Source of the DNA: Anaerotignum sp. | Lineage (GTDB): Bacteria > Bacillota > Clostridia > Lachnospirales > Anaerotignaceae | NCBI GenBank assembly: GCA_020024265.1 | Contig: JAHHTW010000015.1 | Span: 1-52,162, forward strand | Reading direction: 5' to 3' | DNA length: 52,162 bases | In this document: in pieces, positions 22,614 to 31,334 of the stretch | Layout of the letters: each line of letters opens with the position of its first letter | Numbering within the stretch: position 1 is the first letter of the stretch | Notes under the pieces: generated by a model | What the model was told of the DNA's origin: nothing | Seen by the model: only the letters and a program-made list of their open reading frames with translations | The model's database searches: none | Program-made: the position numbers and the translations under genes

Positions 22614-24596
22614 TTATGCTTCCTCCTCTAAATATTCTTCAATCGCTGTACGGATGCGCTCTTTTGCCTGTTCTATGGTGCAATCCTGCAATTGCGCACC
22701 AGATACAGTCAAATGCCCGCCGCCGCCAAGCTTTTCCATAATACGCTGTACATTGATTTCGCCAAAGCTGCGTGCGCTGATGTATATGATATTGTTCATA
22801 TCACAGCAGACAAAGGATGCCTGAATCCCTGTGACATTCATCAAATCATCCGCTGCCTGTGCCACGATGAGTGTGGCGTTTTTGATGCCGGAGGGGCAGA
22901 CAGAAATTGCAATGGAATCTCTGTACAGCTCTGCATCTCTGACTACAGTTGCTTTTGCTTTATAAGCATCCATGTCATTTTGGAACAGCAGACGTACACG
23001 AATACTGTCTGCACCATTGCGGCGCAGGAATGCTGCGGATTCAAATGTCATGGCGCCTGTCTTGATACAGAAGTTTTTGGTATCTACGGTGATGCCGGCA
23101 AGCAGTGCATCTGCTTCTACCTGCTGGAGCTTCAATTTTTTATCCATATGCTGTATCATTTCTGTAATCAGTTCGGATGTAGAGGAAGCATATGGTTCAT
23201 GATAAATCAATACAGCATCCTCTATAAAATCAGTACTCTTGCGATGGTGGTCGAATACAACCACCTTTTTGGCTGCCATCAGGATTTGGCGGCTGTCCAC
23301 CATAGATTCTCTATGTGTATCCACGATAATGAGCAGTGTTTTGTCGCTGATCAGGCGCATGGCATCTACGCCATCAATGATGACACCATGATATTTGCCG
23401 CTTTCCTGCATTTTCTCGCAGAGACGTTCTACCCCAACACTGATTTTATCCATGACAATATTGCATTTTTTCCCAATGCTTTTTGCCATGGCATATACAC
23501 CGATGCAGGAGCCAAGGCTATCCAAATCAGCCTGTTTATGCCCCATAACCAGAATGTCTGAAGCATCTGCCATCAATTCCATCAAAGCATCTGCCTTGAC
23601 ACGTGCCCGAATGCGTGCGTTGCGGTGAATTTCTGCGCTCTTGCCGCCAAAGAACAGATATTTTTCGCCATCTTTGATCAATACCTGATCGCCACCACGT
23701 CCCAACGCCAAATCCACAGCGGCTTTTGCATTTTGCATGGCAGTTTCCAAAGAACTGCCGCCAATCCCAATGCCCATACTGATGGTAACAGGGATATGCT
23801 CGCCAACAGAAATCTCTTTGATTTCGTTGAAAGGTTCAAATTTCTTTTCTCGGAATTTTTCCAGACTGCCCTTGGAAAGCAAGAAGATATATCTGTCTTT
23901 TTCCAGCTTTTTGATGACACCGTCTGCAAAAGCGGCAATTTGGTTGAACTTTCGGTCGATCAATGCCGAAAGAATGGGCAGACGATTTTCGTCTATGCTG
24001 TCCAATACGTCATCGTAATTATCCAGTAAAATCATACCGACAACCGTTTCCCGCTCCTGTATCTGCTGCTCCAGCACACAGGTCTTTGTGACATCTGTCA
24101 AAATCAGCGTCAGTACATCGCCTACAGCGCCGCTTTCCTCTACCACCTCACAGTGATTGAGCGCTGCCTGAAAATATCGCTCGCCAATGGGAATGATTTC
24201 GCCTTCCTTGGCATTGCTGTTTTTTCGCAGCTTTTCAATGATTTCGTCTGCATCTGAGATGTTGGGGAATACCTCTGTAAAGGGTTTGTTGTACATCAGG
24301 ATATGTCCACGAATATCCAGCACGGCATAGGGCAGTGTCAGGTTTTGGGGGATAGAAAAATTTTCCCGCAAGACGGCTGTATCCAAAAAGCGTTGATCAT
24401 CGCCCTGTTGTGCGGATGTGTCACCGATCAGCTCCCGAAGCATGGGGCGCAGAAAAAATCCGCCCAATAGCCCGACAATGGCGCCACAGCCCAAGCCAAT
24501 ATCAATCATCAGACACAATACCACCAGCAAAACAGCTACGGCAGAACCCAGAATACTGCGCCATAGATTTTGCTTTGTTTCTTTTTTTTGTTCCAT
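22614..24596 (-). CDS. gdpP: cyclic-di-AMP phosphodiesterase GdpP (YybT)
   Basis: 660 residues. Two N-terminal membrane helices (about residues 12-50) are followed by a PAS-like domain (about 75-150, AVLDIRGHILMYNKPF). A degenerate GGDEF domain comes next (about 170-300) and then DHH/DHHA1 phosphodiesterase domains. DHH motifs include MGHKQADLDSLGSCIG, VDTHRESM and VFDHHRKST; the DHHA1 end has GGGGHLTVSG. It hydrolyses c-di-AMP, the Firmicute messenger for osmotic and cell-wall homeostasis. The ATG after GGGAGG (6 bases) is preferred over an in-frame codon six residues earlier. It precedes rplI and dnaB, as in Bacillus. Confidence 0.95.
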   Translation of the reverse strand: MEQKKETKQNLWRSILGSAVAVLLVVLCLMIDIGLGCGAIVGLLGGFFLRPMLRELIGDTSAQQGDDQRFLDTAVLRENFSIPQNLTLPYAVLDIRGHILMYNKPFTEVFPNISDADEIIEKLRKNSNAKEGEIIPIGERYFQAALNHCEVVEESGAVGDVLTLILTDVTKTCVLEQQIQERETVVGMILLDNYDDVLDSIDENRLPILSALIDRKFNQIAAFADGVIKKLEKDRYIFLLSKGSLEKFREKKFEPFNEIKEISVGEHIPVTISMGIGIGGSSLETAMQNAKAAVDLALGRGGDQVLIKDGEKYLFFGGKSAEIHRNARIRARVKADALMELMADASDILVMGHKQADLDSLGSCIGVYAMAKSIGKKCNIVMDKISVGVERLCEKMQESGKYHGVIIDGVDAMRLISDKTLLIIVDTHRESMVDSRQILMAAKKVVVFDHHRKSTDFIEDAVLIYHEPYASSTSELITEMIQHMDKKLKLQQVEADALLAGITVDTKNFCIKTGAMTFESAAFLRRNGADSIRVRLLFQNDMDAYKAKATVVRDAELYRDSIAISVCPSGIKNATLIVAQAADDLMNVTGIQASFVCCDMNNIIYISARSFGEINVQRIMEKLGGGGHLTVSGAQLQDCTIEQAKERIRTAIEEYLEEEA

Positions 24597-24644
24597 ATTC
24601 AGCCTCCCAGCCAAATGGCTTTTTCGCCAGGCAAAAAGCCGGCG

Positions 24645-24950
24645 TTAAGCCTTGTCTAATGTATGCAGAACAGAAAGCAGATCGCTTTGCAAAGCGTGTG
24701 CGTCAGACTGCACCAGATATGCTTTGATGCGCATGACTGCTTTGTGCGAGAGCGTTTCATTGGAAATGCCAAGCCGTGCTGCCATTAGGCGCAGTGCGAT
24801 TTCCATGTCTGCCAATCGTTCCGTTTGTTCGGTTTTTGACGCATTTTGCTGCATGGCAGTAAAAAAATCAGACAGCAAAGAAAGCATCTGACATTGCAGC
24901 TCTTGTGTCATACGAATGTTGCTTGCTATATCAAAGTTTTGCTCTGACAT
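24645..24950 (-). CDS. small helical protein, possibly MazG-like family
   Basis: 101 residues, wholly helical by composition. The segment MLSLLSDFFTAMQQN...LADMEIALRLMAARLGISNETLSHKAVMRIKAYL resembles the MazG-like family often encoded beside gdpP in Clostridia, with an internal ALRLMAARLGIS block. The NTP-pyrophosphatase metal motif of true MazG is not evident, so catalysis is doubtful. The second of two nearby ATGs is chosen because GGAGG lies 8 bases upstream of it. It is first gene after the promoter at 24992-25020 and probably leads the gdpP operon. Confidence 0.6.
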   Translation of the reverse strand: MSEQNFDIASNIRMTQELQCQMLSLLSDFFTAMQQNASKTEQTERLADMEIALRLMAARLGISNETLSHKAVMRIKAYLVQSDAHALQSDLLSVLHTLDKA

Positions 24951-24991
24951 AGACATCGCCTCCTCGTTGTTTTTACATTATGCAATTATAT

Positions 24992-25020
24992 AGTATACCA
25001 TAGGCGGGAGATTTTCTCAA
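24992..25020 (-). promoter_or_regulatory. promoter of the gdpP-rplI-dnaB operon
   Basis: Minus strand TTGAGA (25015-25020), 17 bases, TATACT (24992-24997), about 40 bases before the MazG-like start. Confidence 0.75.
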
Positions 25021-25101
25021 TCAAAATAATAGAAAAAGCAATCGTGGGAAAGAGAAAGGAAAATTCGTATTTTGCAGCAGAAAAAAGGTGTTTGATATGG
25101 C

Positions 25102-25143
25102 AAAGGGCTTTTCCAAGGCGGCTGCTTTGGAAAGCCCTTTTTT
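25102..25143. terminator. terminator stem after the P-type ATPase
   Basis: A 15-bp near-perfect stem (25102-25116 with 25126-25140). The best U-run is on the plus strand (CCCTTTTTT), although the only adjacent gene end is the minus-strand ATPase at 25160, where the stem is followed by a poorer U-tract. Confidence 0.55.
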
Positions 25144-25159
25144 CATACTGAGAAATCCT

Positions 25160-27292
25160 TTATTTTTTACGCATGGCATTGAGTACAGCCAAAACCGCAA
25201 CACCAACATCGGCGAATACTGCCAACCACATATTTGCGATACCCAAAGCGCCCAGAAGCATAACGATGATTTTCACACCAAGGGCAAAAGCGATATTTTC
25301 CACAACCAGCTTTCGGGTATTTTTGGCAATACGCATACCAATTGCCAGTTTTTCCAAATGGTCGTCCATCAATACAATATCCGCAGCTTCAATGGCTGCA
25401 TCGGAACCGATACCACCCATTGCAATACCGACATCGGCAGCGGCAAGTACGGGGGCATCGTTGATGCCGTCCCCAACAAATGCTGTTTTGCCTGTGGTTT
25501 GCTGCTTTAATATGTCGGAAAGGCGCTCTGCCTTATCCCAAGGCAGAAGCTCGGCAGATACATCATCTATACCGATTTGTGCAGCGATTTTTTCAGCATT
25601 TTCCTTGCGGTCGCCTGTGAGCATAATCATTTTTTGTATGCCGTATTTGCGCAGGCTTTGCAGGGATTGGGCACAACCATCTTTGATGGAGTCGTCTACA
25701 ATTACCATACCTTGATAAATGCCATCGGCTGCAACATAAACCACAGAGCCTGTTTTGGTCTGTGCAGGTACGTCAATATGGTATTCCTGCATCAAACGCA
25801 GATTTCCGACAGCCAATGATTTGCCTTCATATGTGCATGTGATGCCAAAGCCGCCTTTTTCTTTGTAGTCTGTAATGGGGGATACAATTTCTTTTCCGTA
25901 GGCATTTTGTATTGCCTTTGCAATGGGGTGGGAGGAGAGGCTTTCTGCTGCCGCTGCATAGGCAAGCACCGTATCCGCACCTTCCATATGTGTGACGGAA
26001 AAACGTCCTTTTGTCAGTGTGCCTGTTTTGTCAAATACCATACAGTTGGTATGACAAAGGGTGTCCAAATCGTTGCCGCCTTTGATTAAAATTCCGTTTT
26101 TGGAGGCTGCGCCGATGCCGGAGAAATATGTCAGAGGAACGGAAAGCACCAATGCACAGGGGCAGGAAACAACCAGAAAAATCAGGGAGCGTCCAAACCA
26201 TGTAGAGAATGTGCCAATCCCCGCAAGCGGCGGAACAACTGCAAGCAGTACTGCAAGGCCTACCACAATTGGTGTATACACTCTTGCAAAGCGTGTGATA
26301 AATTTTTCTGTTTTGGATTTGTTGCCTGCTGCATTTTCTACCAGTTCTAAAATTTTGCTTACGGTGGACTGCCCAAAGGGCTTTGTTACTTCAATTTGCA
26401 AAAGCCCATCGGTATTGATGGAGCCGCTGAGTACAGAATCACCGGCAGCGGCAGGGCGTGGCAGAGATTCTCCGGTCAATGCGGAGGTATCGAGCATAGC
26501 GCTGCCACTGCGTACAATGCCGTCCAGAGGGATTTTTTCGCCGGTTTGCACCTGAATGATATCGCCAACAGCAACCTTTTGCGGGGGAACGGTCTGTATG
26601 GTACCATCTGTCAGATACAAATGTGCGGTATCCGGACGAAATTCCATGAGCGCTGTAATGGAATGGCGGGAACGATTGACAGCATATTCCTGAAACGCTT
26701 CGCCAACCTGATAAAACAGCATAACAAATACGGCTTCCGGCATTTCACCCAATGCCATAGCGCCAATGGTGGATACGGACATCAGAAAGTTTTCGTCAAA
26801 AATCTGCCCTTTGCTGATGTTGCGTAAAGCACGATATATGACATCGGCGCCAAAGAATAAATAAGCAATCAGGAAACATGCCGTACTGATGATTCCGCTT
26901 AGGAAATTTGCGCAGAGAAAGAATATGATCCCAATGCCAAAACGCAGATATTGCTTCTTGATATTGCTGCTTTGATGCGTATGCGCATGTTCCTGAGGAT
27001 GTTTGTCGCAATGGTCATGGCAGCAGCAGCTTTGCGTGATGGGTTCTGCTTCTTTCCATGATACCAGAACATCCGCTTCATAGTGGTGTACGGTATCTTT
27101 GATTTGTGCAAAGAGTTTTTCCCGATTGACATCAGGACGCAGGGAAAGATGCATTTCCTGCTTGAGCAGATTGATTTGTGCATGTTCGGTTTCTTTCATG
27201 CGATTGACGGCATTTTCTATTTTGCCGGCACAGTTGGCGCAGCAAAGTCCTTGCAGGTAAATGGTCATCTGTGTATCATTACCAGTTTTCAT
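25160..27292 (-). CDS. cadA: heavy-metal P1B-type ATPase (Zn/Cd/Pb efflux)
   Basis: 710 residues. An N-terminal HMA domain with GLCCANCAGKIE (residues 15-26) is followed by a Cys/His-rich linker (about 87-107) and then the membrane and catalytic core. The transport site is SCPCALVLS, the phosphorylation motif DKTGTLTKG, and the ATP-binding loop carries SSHPIAKA. The hinge is GDGINDAPVLAAADVGIAMG. SCPC with the HMA and His-rich tail indicates a Zn2+/Cd2+/Pb2+ exporter. GGAGG lies 8 bases before the ATG. An ArsR-family repressor is encoded directly upstream, and matching operators precede both genes. Confidence 0.95.
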   Translation of the reverse strand: MKTGNDTQMTIYLQGLCCANCAGKIENAVNRMKETEHAQINLLKQEMHLSLRPDVNREKLFAQIKDTVHHYEADVLVSWKEAEPITQSCCCHDHCDKHPQEHAHTHQSSNIKKQYLRFGIGIIFFLCANFLSGIISTACFLIAYLFFGADVIYRALRNISKGQIFDENFLMSVSTIGAMALGEMPEAVFVMLFYQVGEAFQEYAVNRSRHSITALMEFRPDTAHLYLTDGTIQTVPPQKVAVGDIIQVQTGEKIPLDGIVRSGSAMLDTSALTGESLPRPAAAGDSVLSGSINTDGLLQIEVTKPFGQSTVSKILELVENAAGNKSKTEKFITRFARVYTPIVVGLAVLLAVVPPLAGIGTFSTWFGRSLIFLVVSCPCALVLSVPLTYFSGIGAASKNGILIKGGNDLDTLCHTNCMVFDKTGTLTKGRFSVTHMEGADTVLAYAAAAESLSSHPIAKAIQNAYGKEIVSPITDYKEKGGFGITCTYEGKSLAVGNLRLMQEYHIDVPAQTKTGSVVYVAADGIYQGMVIVDDSIKDGCAQSLQSLRKYGIQKMIMLTGDRKENAEKIAAQIGIDDVSAELLPWDKAERLSDILKQQTTGKTAFVGDGINDAPVLAAADVGIAMGGIGSDAAIEAADIVLMDDHLEKLAIGMRIAKNTRKLVVENIAFALGVKIIVMLLGALGIANMWLAVFADVGVAVLAVLNAMRKK

Positions 27293-27315
27293 AAACTATA
27301 CCTCCATATGTGATT

Positions 27316-27335
27316 ATATGATTAATTGTTCATAT
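27316..27335. promoter_or_regulatory. ArsR-type operator upstream of the ATPase
   Basis: Imperfect 20-bp palindrome ATATGATTAATTGTTCATAT. It differs at only two central bases from the site upstream of the repressor gene (27779-27798). On the minus strand it lies next to a TATAAT-like -10 just before the cadA ribosome-binding site. Confidence 0.7.
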
Positions 27336-27372
27336 ATAAAACAAAAATATTCCATAATGATAGGGGGGGGTG

Positions 27373-27405
27373 AAAAAAAGCATCTATAACGTTGGGATGT
27401 TTTTT
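27373..27405 (-). terminator. intrinsic terminator after the ArsR-family gene
   Basis: A-rich and CATC/GATG arms form a stem. On the minus strand it ends GATGC followed by seven U (27379-27373). It separates the repressor gene from cadA. Confidence 0.6.
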
Positions 27406-27412
27406 GATACCA

Positions 27413-27760
27413 TCATTCCCCCAATATATCAGCATATCCACGTTTGTGCCAAATATGTGTAATCCCCTGTTCCAAAACAGTTCTTACATGGTCATCATCC
27501 AAGGCATAATATACAGTTTTTCCTTCCTTATGGTACCGTACAAGATTGTTTTGCCTGAGGGTGCGCAGCTGATGTGACACAGCGGATTGTGTCATATCCA
27601 ATTCCTCTGCAATGCTGCCAACATTCCGTTCCTTTTCCAACAAAAGGCGAAGGATACGGATGCGGGTGGCATCCCCAAAGACCTTGAAAAAATCGGCTAA
27701 ATCCTGCACAAAATCATGGTCAAGCTGTTTTTCAATTGCCATTTTTTCATCTTCAGTCAT
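27413..27760 (-). CDS. ArsR/SmtB-family metal-sensing repressor
   Basis: A 115-residue winged helix-turn-helix repressor. The recognition region reads VGSIAEELDMTQSAVSHQLRTLRQNNLVRYHKEGKTVYYALDD, typical of CzrA/CadC/SmtB proteins. The C-terminal helix DDHVRTVLEQGITHIWH provides Asp, His and His ligands in the alpha-5 arrangement of Zn/Co sensors. The usual CadC alpha-3 Cys pair is not obvious, which favours zinc sensing. The ATG giving MTEDEKMAIE is chosen from AAAGGA upstream; longer starts overlap the operator. It is predicted to repress itself and the adjacent cadA, releasing DNA when metal binds. Confidence 0.92.
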   Translation of the reverse strand: MTEDEKMAIEKQLDHDFVQDLADFFKVFGDATRIRILRLLLEKERNVGSIAEELDMTQSAVSHQLRTLRQNNLVRYHKEGKTVYYALDDDHVRTVLEQGITHIWHKRGYADILGE

Positions 27761-27778
27761 GGCATTTCGTCCTTTCAT

Positions 27779-27825
27779 ATATGAATATTTGTTCATATAT
27801 TAACAGAAAATCGAGAATTTGTCAA
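27779..27825 (-). promoter_or_regulatory. promoter and operator of the ArsR-family gene
   Basis: Minus strand perfect TTGACA (27820-27825), 17 bases, TAATAT (27797-27802). The palindrome ATATGAATATTTGTTCATAT (27779-27798) overlaps the -10 and transcription start. The same operator recurs upstream of cadA. Confidence 0.8.
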
Positions 27826-28170
27826 TCGTTGATTCATAAATAAAATCAGACCACACAGCCATGCAGATGTTTTGCCTTGTTTTCATTTGCTGTATTTGCA
27901 AGTATGACGCAAGATGTGCCTGCCCTATGTGTGATGCTGCCATGAAAATGGCAGCCATACGGTTTTAGCCATGTTGTTTTTTCAAAAAATTTGCAGGATT
28001 TGGGGCAATCCCCCGCAGTCTTTGTGTGGGAGAAAATGGAAAAAAGATGCGGCAGGTATACAAGAGCGTTCTGCATGCTTCCAACCATGTTGTTTTTCCG
28101 GAATTTGGAGCCCGTGCATCCTGCCGGCATAGCTTTGGGTTTGTTTGATTGCAGAAAACAAAATGCCGCA
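27826..28170. other. structured intergenic region without a recognised gene
   Basis: Contains a perfect 8-bp hairpin with a GAAA tetraloop (GCTGCCAT 27936-27943, ATGGCAGC 27948-27955). Two imperfect direct repeats begin CCATGTTGTTTTT (about 27969 and 28085), and there is a GGGG-CAAT-CCCC hairpin near 28008. Reading frames here are not protein-like. It may hold a small RNA or a decayed repeat. Confidence 0.35.
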
Positions 28171-28196
28171 AAAAAACCCCCGAAAGGATCGGGGGT
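28171..28196 (-). terminator. intrinsic terminator after mtaB
   Basis: Minus strand CCCCCGA/TCGGGGG (28196-28190 with 28184-28178), loop of five, then seven U (28177-28171). Textbook form. Confidence 0.92.
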
Positions 28197-28250
28197 TGGA
28201 AAACAATATGCTTTGATGCAAGGGATACCTGTCTTTTACCCTTTGGCAAC

Positions 28251-29549
28251 TCAAATCAAAACACCAGAAGCGACTTCATTTTCTGCACCTGTTATTTTTG
28301 TGATACAGATTTTATTTGCGATATTTTCTGTACTGGATGTGTGTACCTTGATATAGTTTGTGGTATGCCCCTCGTATATGCCGGAAGTGATTTCACGTTC
28401 ATACAATACCGGAAGCTCTTTGCCGATCTGGCTTTCCAAAAAGAAATCTGCCATACGATCACTGACAGCAATCAAATCATGACTGCGCTGCTGCTTGACT
28501 GCATTGGGCAGCTGGTCTTTGCGCTGTGCTGCCGGTGTGCCTGTTTTGGGAGAGTAGGGGAATACATGAATTTTGGAAAATCCGATTTTTTCCGCAAAAT
28601 CACGGCTTTGTTGATAATCCGCATCTGTTTCTCCCGGAAAACCAACGATGATATCCGTAGTCAAAGCAACATTCGGCAGGTGTTTACGCAAAATTGCAAC
28701 CGCCTGACGATATTTTTCTGTGTCGTATTTTCGGTTCATTTCCTTTAATGTTTTATCACAGCCGCTTTGCAGGGAGAGGTGGAAGTGGTCGCAGACCTTG
28801 GGCAGATCTGCCATTGCTGCGGCAAATTCCTCTGTTACCACATTTGGCTCTATAGAGCTGAAACGAATCCGTTGCAAACCTTCGATTTCATGTACCTGAC
28901 GAATGATGTCCGTCAAGGTTATGTTTTGCAAATCCTTGCCATAGCTGGCAACATGAATCCCTGTCAAAACAATTTCCTGAAATCCGTTTGCCACCAGACG
29001 CTTTACCTCTGACAATACATCCTCGGGCGCACGGCTGCGGATGGGGCCTCTGGCATAGGGAATGATACAGTAGGAACAGAATTGACTACAGCCATCCTGT
29101 ATTTTCAAATATGCACGGGTGCGATTTGCCAAACGCTTGATTTCCAAGGGCTCGAAAGATCGCTCCTGCATGATATCTGTGACATAATTTTGTATTCCCA
29201 TGGTTTCGGTATATTGCTCTACAAGGTCTACCACTTTTGCCTTGTCCTTTGTTCCGATAATCAGATTGATGCCCGCTATCTGTTCCAGCTCCTTGGGTGC
29301 AGTCTGAGCATAGCAGCCGACAACGGCAACAATGGCATCCGGATTTTGGCGTTTTACCTTACGGATGAGCTGGCGGGATTTTTTGTCCCCGAAGTTGGTT
29401 ACGGTACAAGTGTTGATGATATAAATATCTGCCGCATCGGCAATGGATACAATATCATAGCCTTTTTCGGCAAAAAGCTCGGCAATCGCCTCGCTTTCAT
29501 ATTGGTTTACCTTGCAGCCCAAGGCATAACTTGCGATTTTCTTATTCAT
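28251..29549 (-). CDS. mtaB: tRNA t6A37 methylthiotransferase MtaB
   Basis: A 432-residue radical-SAM methylthiotransferase that adds a methylthio group to t6A37 of ANN-decoding tRNAs, giving ms2t6A. The N-terminal UPF0004 domain has the three auxiliary-cluster cysteines in ALGCKVNQYES, NTCTVTNFGDKKSR and VGCYAQT. The radical SAM cluster is CSQFCSYC, followed by IIPYARGPIRSR, and a short TRAM-like end follows. ALGCKVNQYE is diagnostic of MtaB rather than MiaB or RimO. AAAGGA precedes the ATG. It lies after the Cof phosphatase gene with a hairpin between. Confidence 0.95.
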   Translation of the reverse strand: MNKKIASYALGCKVNQYESEAIAELFAEKGYDIVSIADAADIYIINTCTVTNFGDKKSRQLIRKVKRQNPDAIVAVVGCYAQTAPKELEQIAGINLIIGTKDKAKVVDLVEQYTETMGIQNYVTDIMQERSFEPLEIKRLANRTRAYLKIQDGCSQFCSYCIIPYARGPIRSRAPEDVLSEVKRLVANGFQEIVLTGIHVASYGKDLQNITLTDIIRQVHEIEGLQRIRFSSIEPNVVTEEFAAAMADLPKVCDHFHLSLQSGCDKTLKEMNRKYDTEKYRQAVAILRKHLPNVALTTDIIVGFPGETDADYQQSRDFAEKIGFSKIHVFPYSPKTGTPAAQRKDQLPNAVKQQRSHDLIAVSDRMADFFLESQIGKELPVLYEREITSGIYEGHTTNYIKVHTSSTENIANKICITKITGAENEVASGVLI

Positions 29550-29569
29550 AATAGTCCTTTCAATTTTTG

Positions 29570-29607
29570 CAGCCGTACCGCATCAGACATTCTGTGCAGT
29601 ACGGCTG
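29570..29607. other. hairpin between the Cof gene and mtaB
   Basis: A 9-bp perfect stem CAGCCGTAC/GTACGGCTG (29570-29578 with 29599-29607). The T-run follows it on the plus strand, opposite to the direction of the flanking genes. On the minus strand it lies just ahead of the mtaB ribosome-binding site, so it may act as a processing or stability element. Confidence 0.5.
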
Positions 29608-29615
29608 TATATTTT

Positions 29616-30407
29616 TTATAGATTCAAAAGTGATTGAATGGCATTGACAACACCACCGGCATTGTTGCTTCCGGCAATAAAGCGTGCCTGTTGCTTGATG
29701 TCAGGTGCGGCATTTTCCATCGCATAGCTGTAATATGCGTGGTGAAACATTTCCACATCGTTATATTGGTCGCCAAAAACCAGTGTTTCCTTTGGCGAAA
29801 TATCCCACATGGCTTGCAGTGCTTGTAAAGCGCTGCCCTTTGTGACACCTGTAAGACCGGTATCCAGACAGTTTTCACCGGATATGACTAATGTCATATC
29901 TTTCGTAATTTTATGGGAGAGCTGGTCATAGCAATATCTTGCACCCTTGCCGCCAAGTTCTACCATGGAAACCTTTGTGATATCCTTTGTAACATGACGC
30001 AAATCCTCTACAAGCGTCATATCATAATGGAATTTTGGCCCGCTTAAGAAATCGTACATTTCCTTTTGGTCGGTATAGCCGCAATATTTTGCACAAAGCA
30101 GCGGTACGGTATCGGGCAGTGTATCTATGGCATCCAGCCAGTATGCCGTCTGTTGCTGTGTCATGCCCTGAAAATAAAGCTCTTTGCCATCTTCTACCAC
30201 AAAGGCGCCGTTTTCCGCAATGATGACAATATCTTTGAGATGCTCCGCAAAATCATGTTGCAGGCTGGGGTACTGTCTGCCGCTTGCGACAACAAAACGA
30301 ATCCCCTGTTCCTGCATTTTGGGCAGTAAATCATAAATCCGTGTATCAATCTGCTTGTGGTCGTTGAGCAGTGTGCCGTCCATATCAGATACAATCAATT
30401 TAATCAT
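29616..30407 (-). CDS. Cof-type HAD-superfamily phosphatase
   Basis: 263 residues with an intact catalytic set: DMDGTLL (motif I, nucleophile Asp), ASGRQ (motif II), a motif III Lys near VTKGSAL, and FGDQYNDVEMF (motif IV, Mg2+ site). The cap domain lies between about residues 80 and 185. Cof-type enzymes dephosphorylate sugar phosphates, flavin or pyridoxal phosphates; the substrate cannot be told from sequence. Its ATG overlaps the stop of the upstream unknown gene (ATGA), so they are translationally coupled. The intact motifs contrast with the degenerate HAD domain at 15523-16893. Confidence 0.92.
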   Translation of the reverse strand: MIKLIVSDMDGTLLNDHKQIDTRIYDLLPKMQEQGIRFVVASGRQYPSLQHDFAEHLKDIVIIAENGAFVVEDGKELYFQGMTQQQTAYWLDAIDTLPDTVPLLCAKYCGYTDQKEMYDFLSGPKFHYDMTLVEDLRHVTKDITKVSMVELGGKGARYCYDQLSHKITKDMTLVISGENCLDTGLTGVTKGSALQALQAMWDISPKETLVFGDQYNDVEMFHHAYYSYAMENAAPDIKQQARFIAGSNNAGGVVNAIQSLLNL

Positions 30408-30979
30408 AATACATTCCTCGTCGTTGTTTTATCGTTGATGCGGAAAAACAAAGGCAAAATCAGCATGGCAATCTCTGCACTTTTACCCGAAAGCCAAATC
30501 AGGTATTCACGCAGGGCATCCCATTTTTTGCTGCGGGGGACAACCTGAGCGCAGATTTCCTCCATGGCACCGAGCTTTTCCATGATTTCTTCTGTTTCTT
30601 GCGGTGCAAGCGACAGCATACCAAGAGAAAGACGTACAGATGTAAAATCTGCATGAAAATCAATGTTGGACTGCTCCTGATTGATATAGTATTCCGTCAA
30701 GCCTTCATTTGAGCAATTGTTGGCTAAAAAAGCTTTGAGGCGTTTGGTGAGCGTCTTTATGTTCTGCCGGCAGATGGCGGCGGATTCGGCAGAGGCTTCC
30801 TGCTCTTGTATGACACAAAGCCCTTCGTCGAAACCTTCGATTTTATCATCGTAGCGATGCAGCAGGCGGAAAAAAAGATCGCTCAATTTTTCCCAGTCAT
30901 GAGAATATGCATTCCATATCGTTTCGCAGGTTTTCAAATCTTCCAAAATCATTTCTTTGATTGTCTGGTTCTGCTCCAT
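30404..30979 (-). CDS. hypothetical protein coupled to the Cof phosphatase
   Basis: 191 residues, family not recognised. It is mostly helical and acidic. Features are a Trp/His/Tyr-rich early segment (CETIWNAYSHDWEKLSDLFFRLLHRYDD), three or four Cys, and a hydrophobic C-terminal stretch (SAEIAMLILPLFFRIN) that could be a membrane or tail-anchor helix. No signal peptide. AAAGGCAG precedes the ATG at 8 bases or more. It is first in the operon, with the Cof phosphatase overlapping its stop by ATGA. Coupling suggests a shared pathway, but no function can be assigned. Confidence 0.7.
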   Translation of the reverse strand: MEQNQTIKEMILEDLKTCETIWNAYSHDWEKLSDLFFRLLHRYDDKIEGFDEGLCVIQEQEASAESAAICRQNIKTLTKRLKAFLANNCSNEGLTEYYINQEQSNIDFHADFTSVRLSLGMLSLAPQETEEIMEKLGAMEEICAQVVPRSKKWDALREYLIWLSGKSAEIAMLILPLFFRINDKTTTRNVL

Positions 30980-31046
30980 ATCATCACTGCCTTTCTATCG
31001 AAGGCGTGCCACACGGGCGGCGCCTTGCCTCGCATGTCTTGTTTTC

Positions 31047-31075
31047 AGTATAGCAAATGCACAAAAGCTTTGCAA
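31047..31075 (-). promoter_or_regulatory. promoter of the unknown gene-Cof operon
   Basis: Minus strand TTGCAA (31070-31075), 17 bases, TATACT (31047-31052), about 70 bases before the ATG. Confidence 0.7.
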
Positions 31076-31305
31076 GCAAGGAAAAACGGTAAAAGCAAAA
31101 AGTATTTTCGTCAAATTTGGAGTATTGTAGCTGTCTTCTGTATGAGAAACGAACGAAAATATTGCTTGTGCTGGCAGGGGCATCGCAGGGCAGGATTACT
31201 TTTCCGAAAGAAGGAGGGTTTTTTGCCAATATTATTGTTGTTTTTTCACAGATTACCACCAGAAAATACCAAGAGAGAGGTTTTTTGTAAAATCCATGGT
31301 TTTTC

Positions 31306-31334
31306 TTGAAAGTATGCGGGGATTGTCCTATAAT
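31306..31334 (+). promoter_or_regulatory. promoter of the histidine phosphatase operon
   Basis: TTGAAA (31306-31311), 17 bases, perfect TATAAT (31329-31334). It is the only strong promoter ahead of the run of closely spaced genes up to ispH-S1. Confidence 0.8.

Noticed and set aside
27846..28254. Overlapping 90-94 codon minus-strand frames
   Set aside because: Three frames overlap the same repeats and a terminator; their composition (Cys, His, Phe) is not protein-like.
31227..31309. 27-residue frame after AAGAAGGAGG (TTG start, PILLLFFHRLPP)
   Set aside because: Spacing is short, the start is TTG, no transcript start is evident, and it ends at the -35 of the next promoter.
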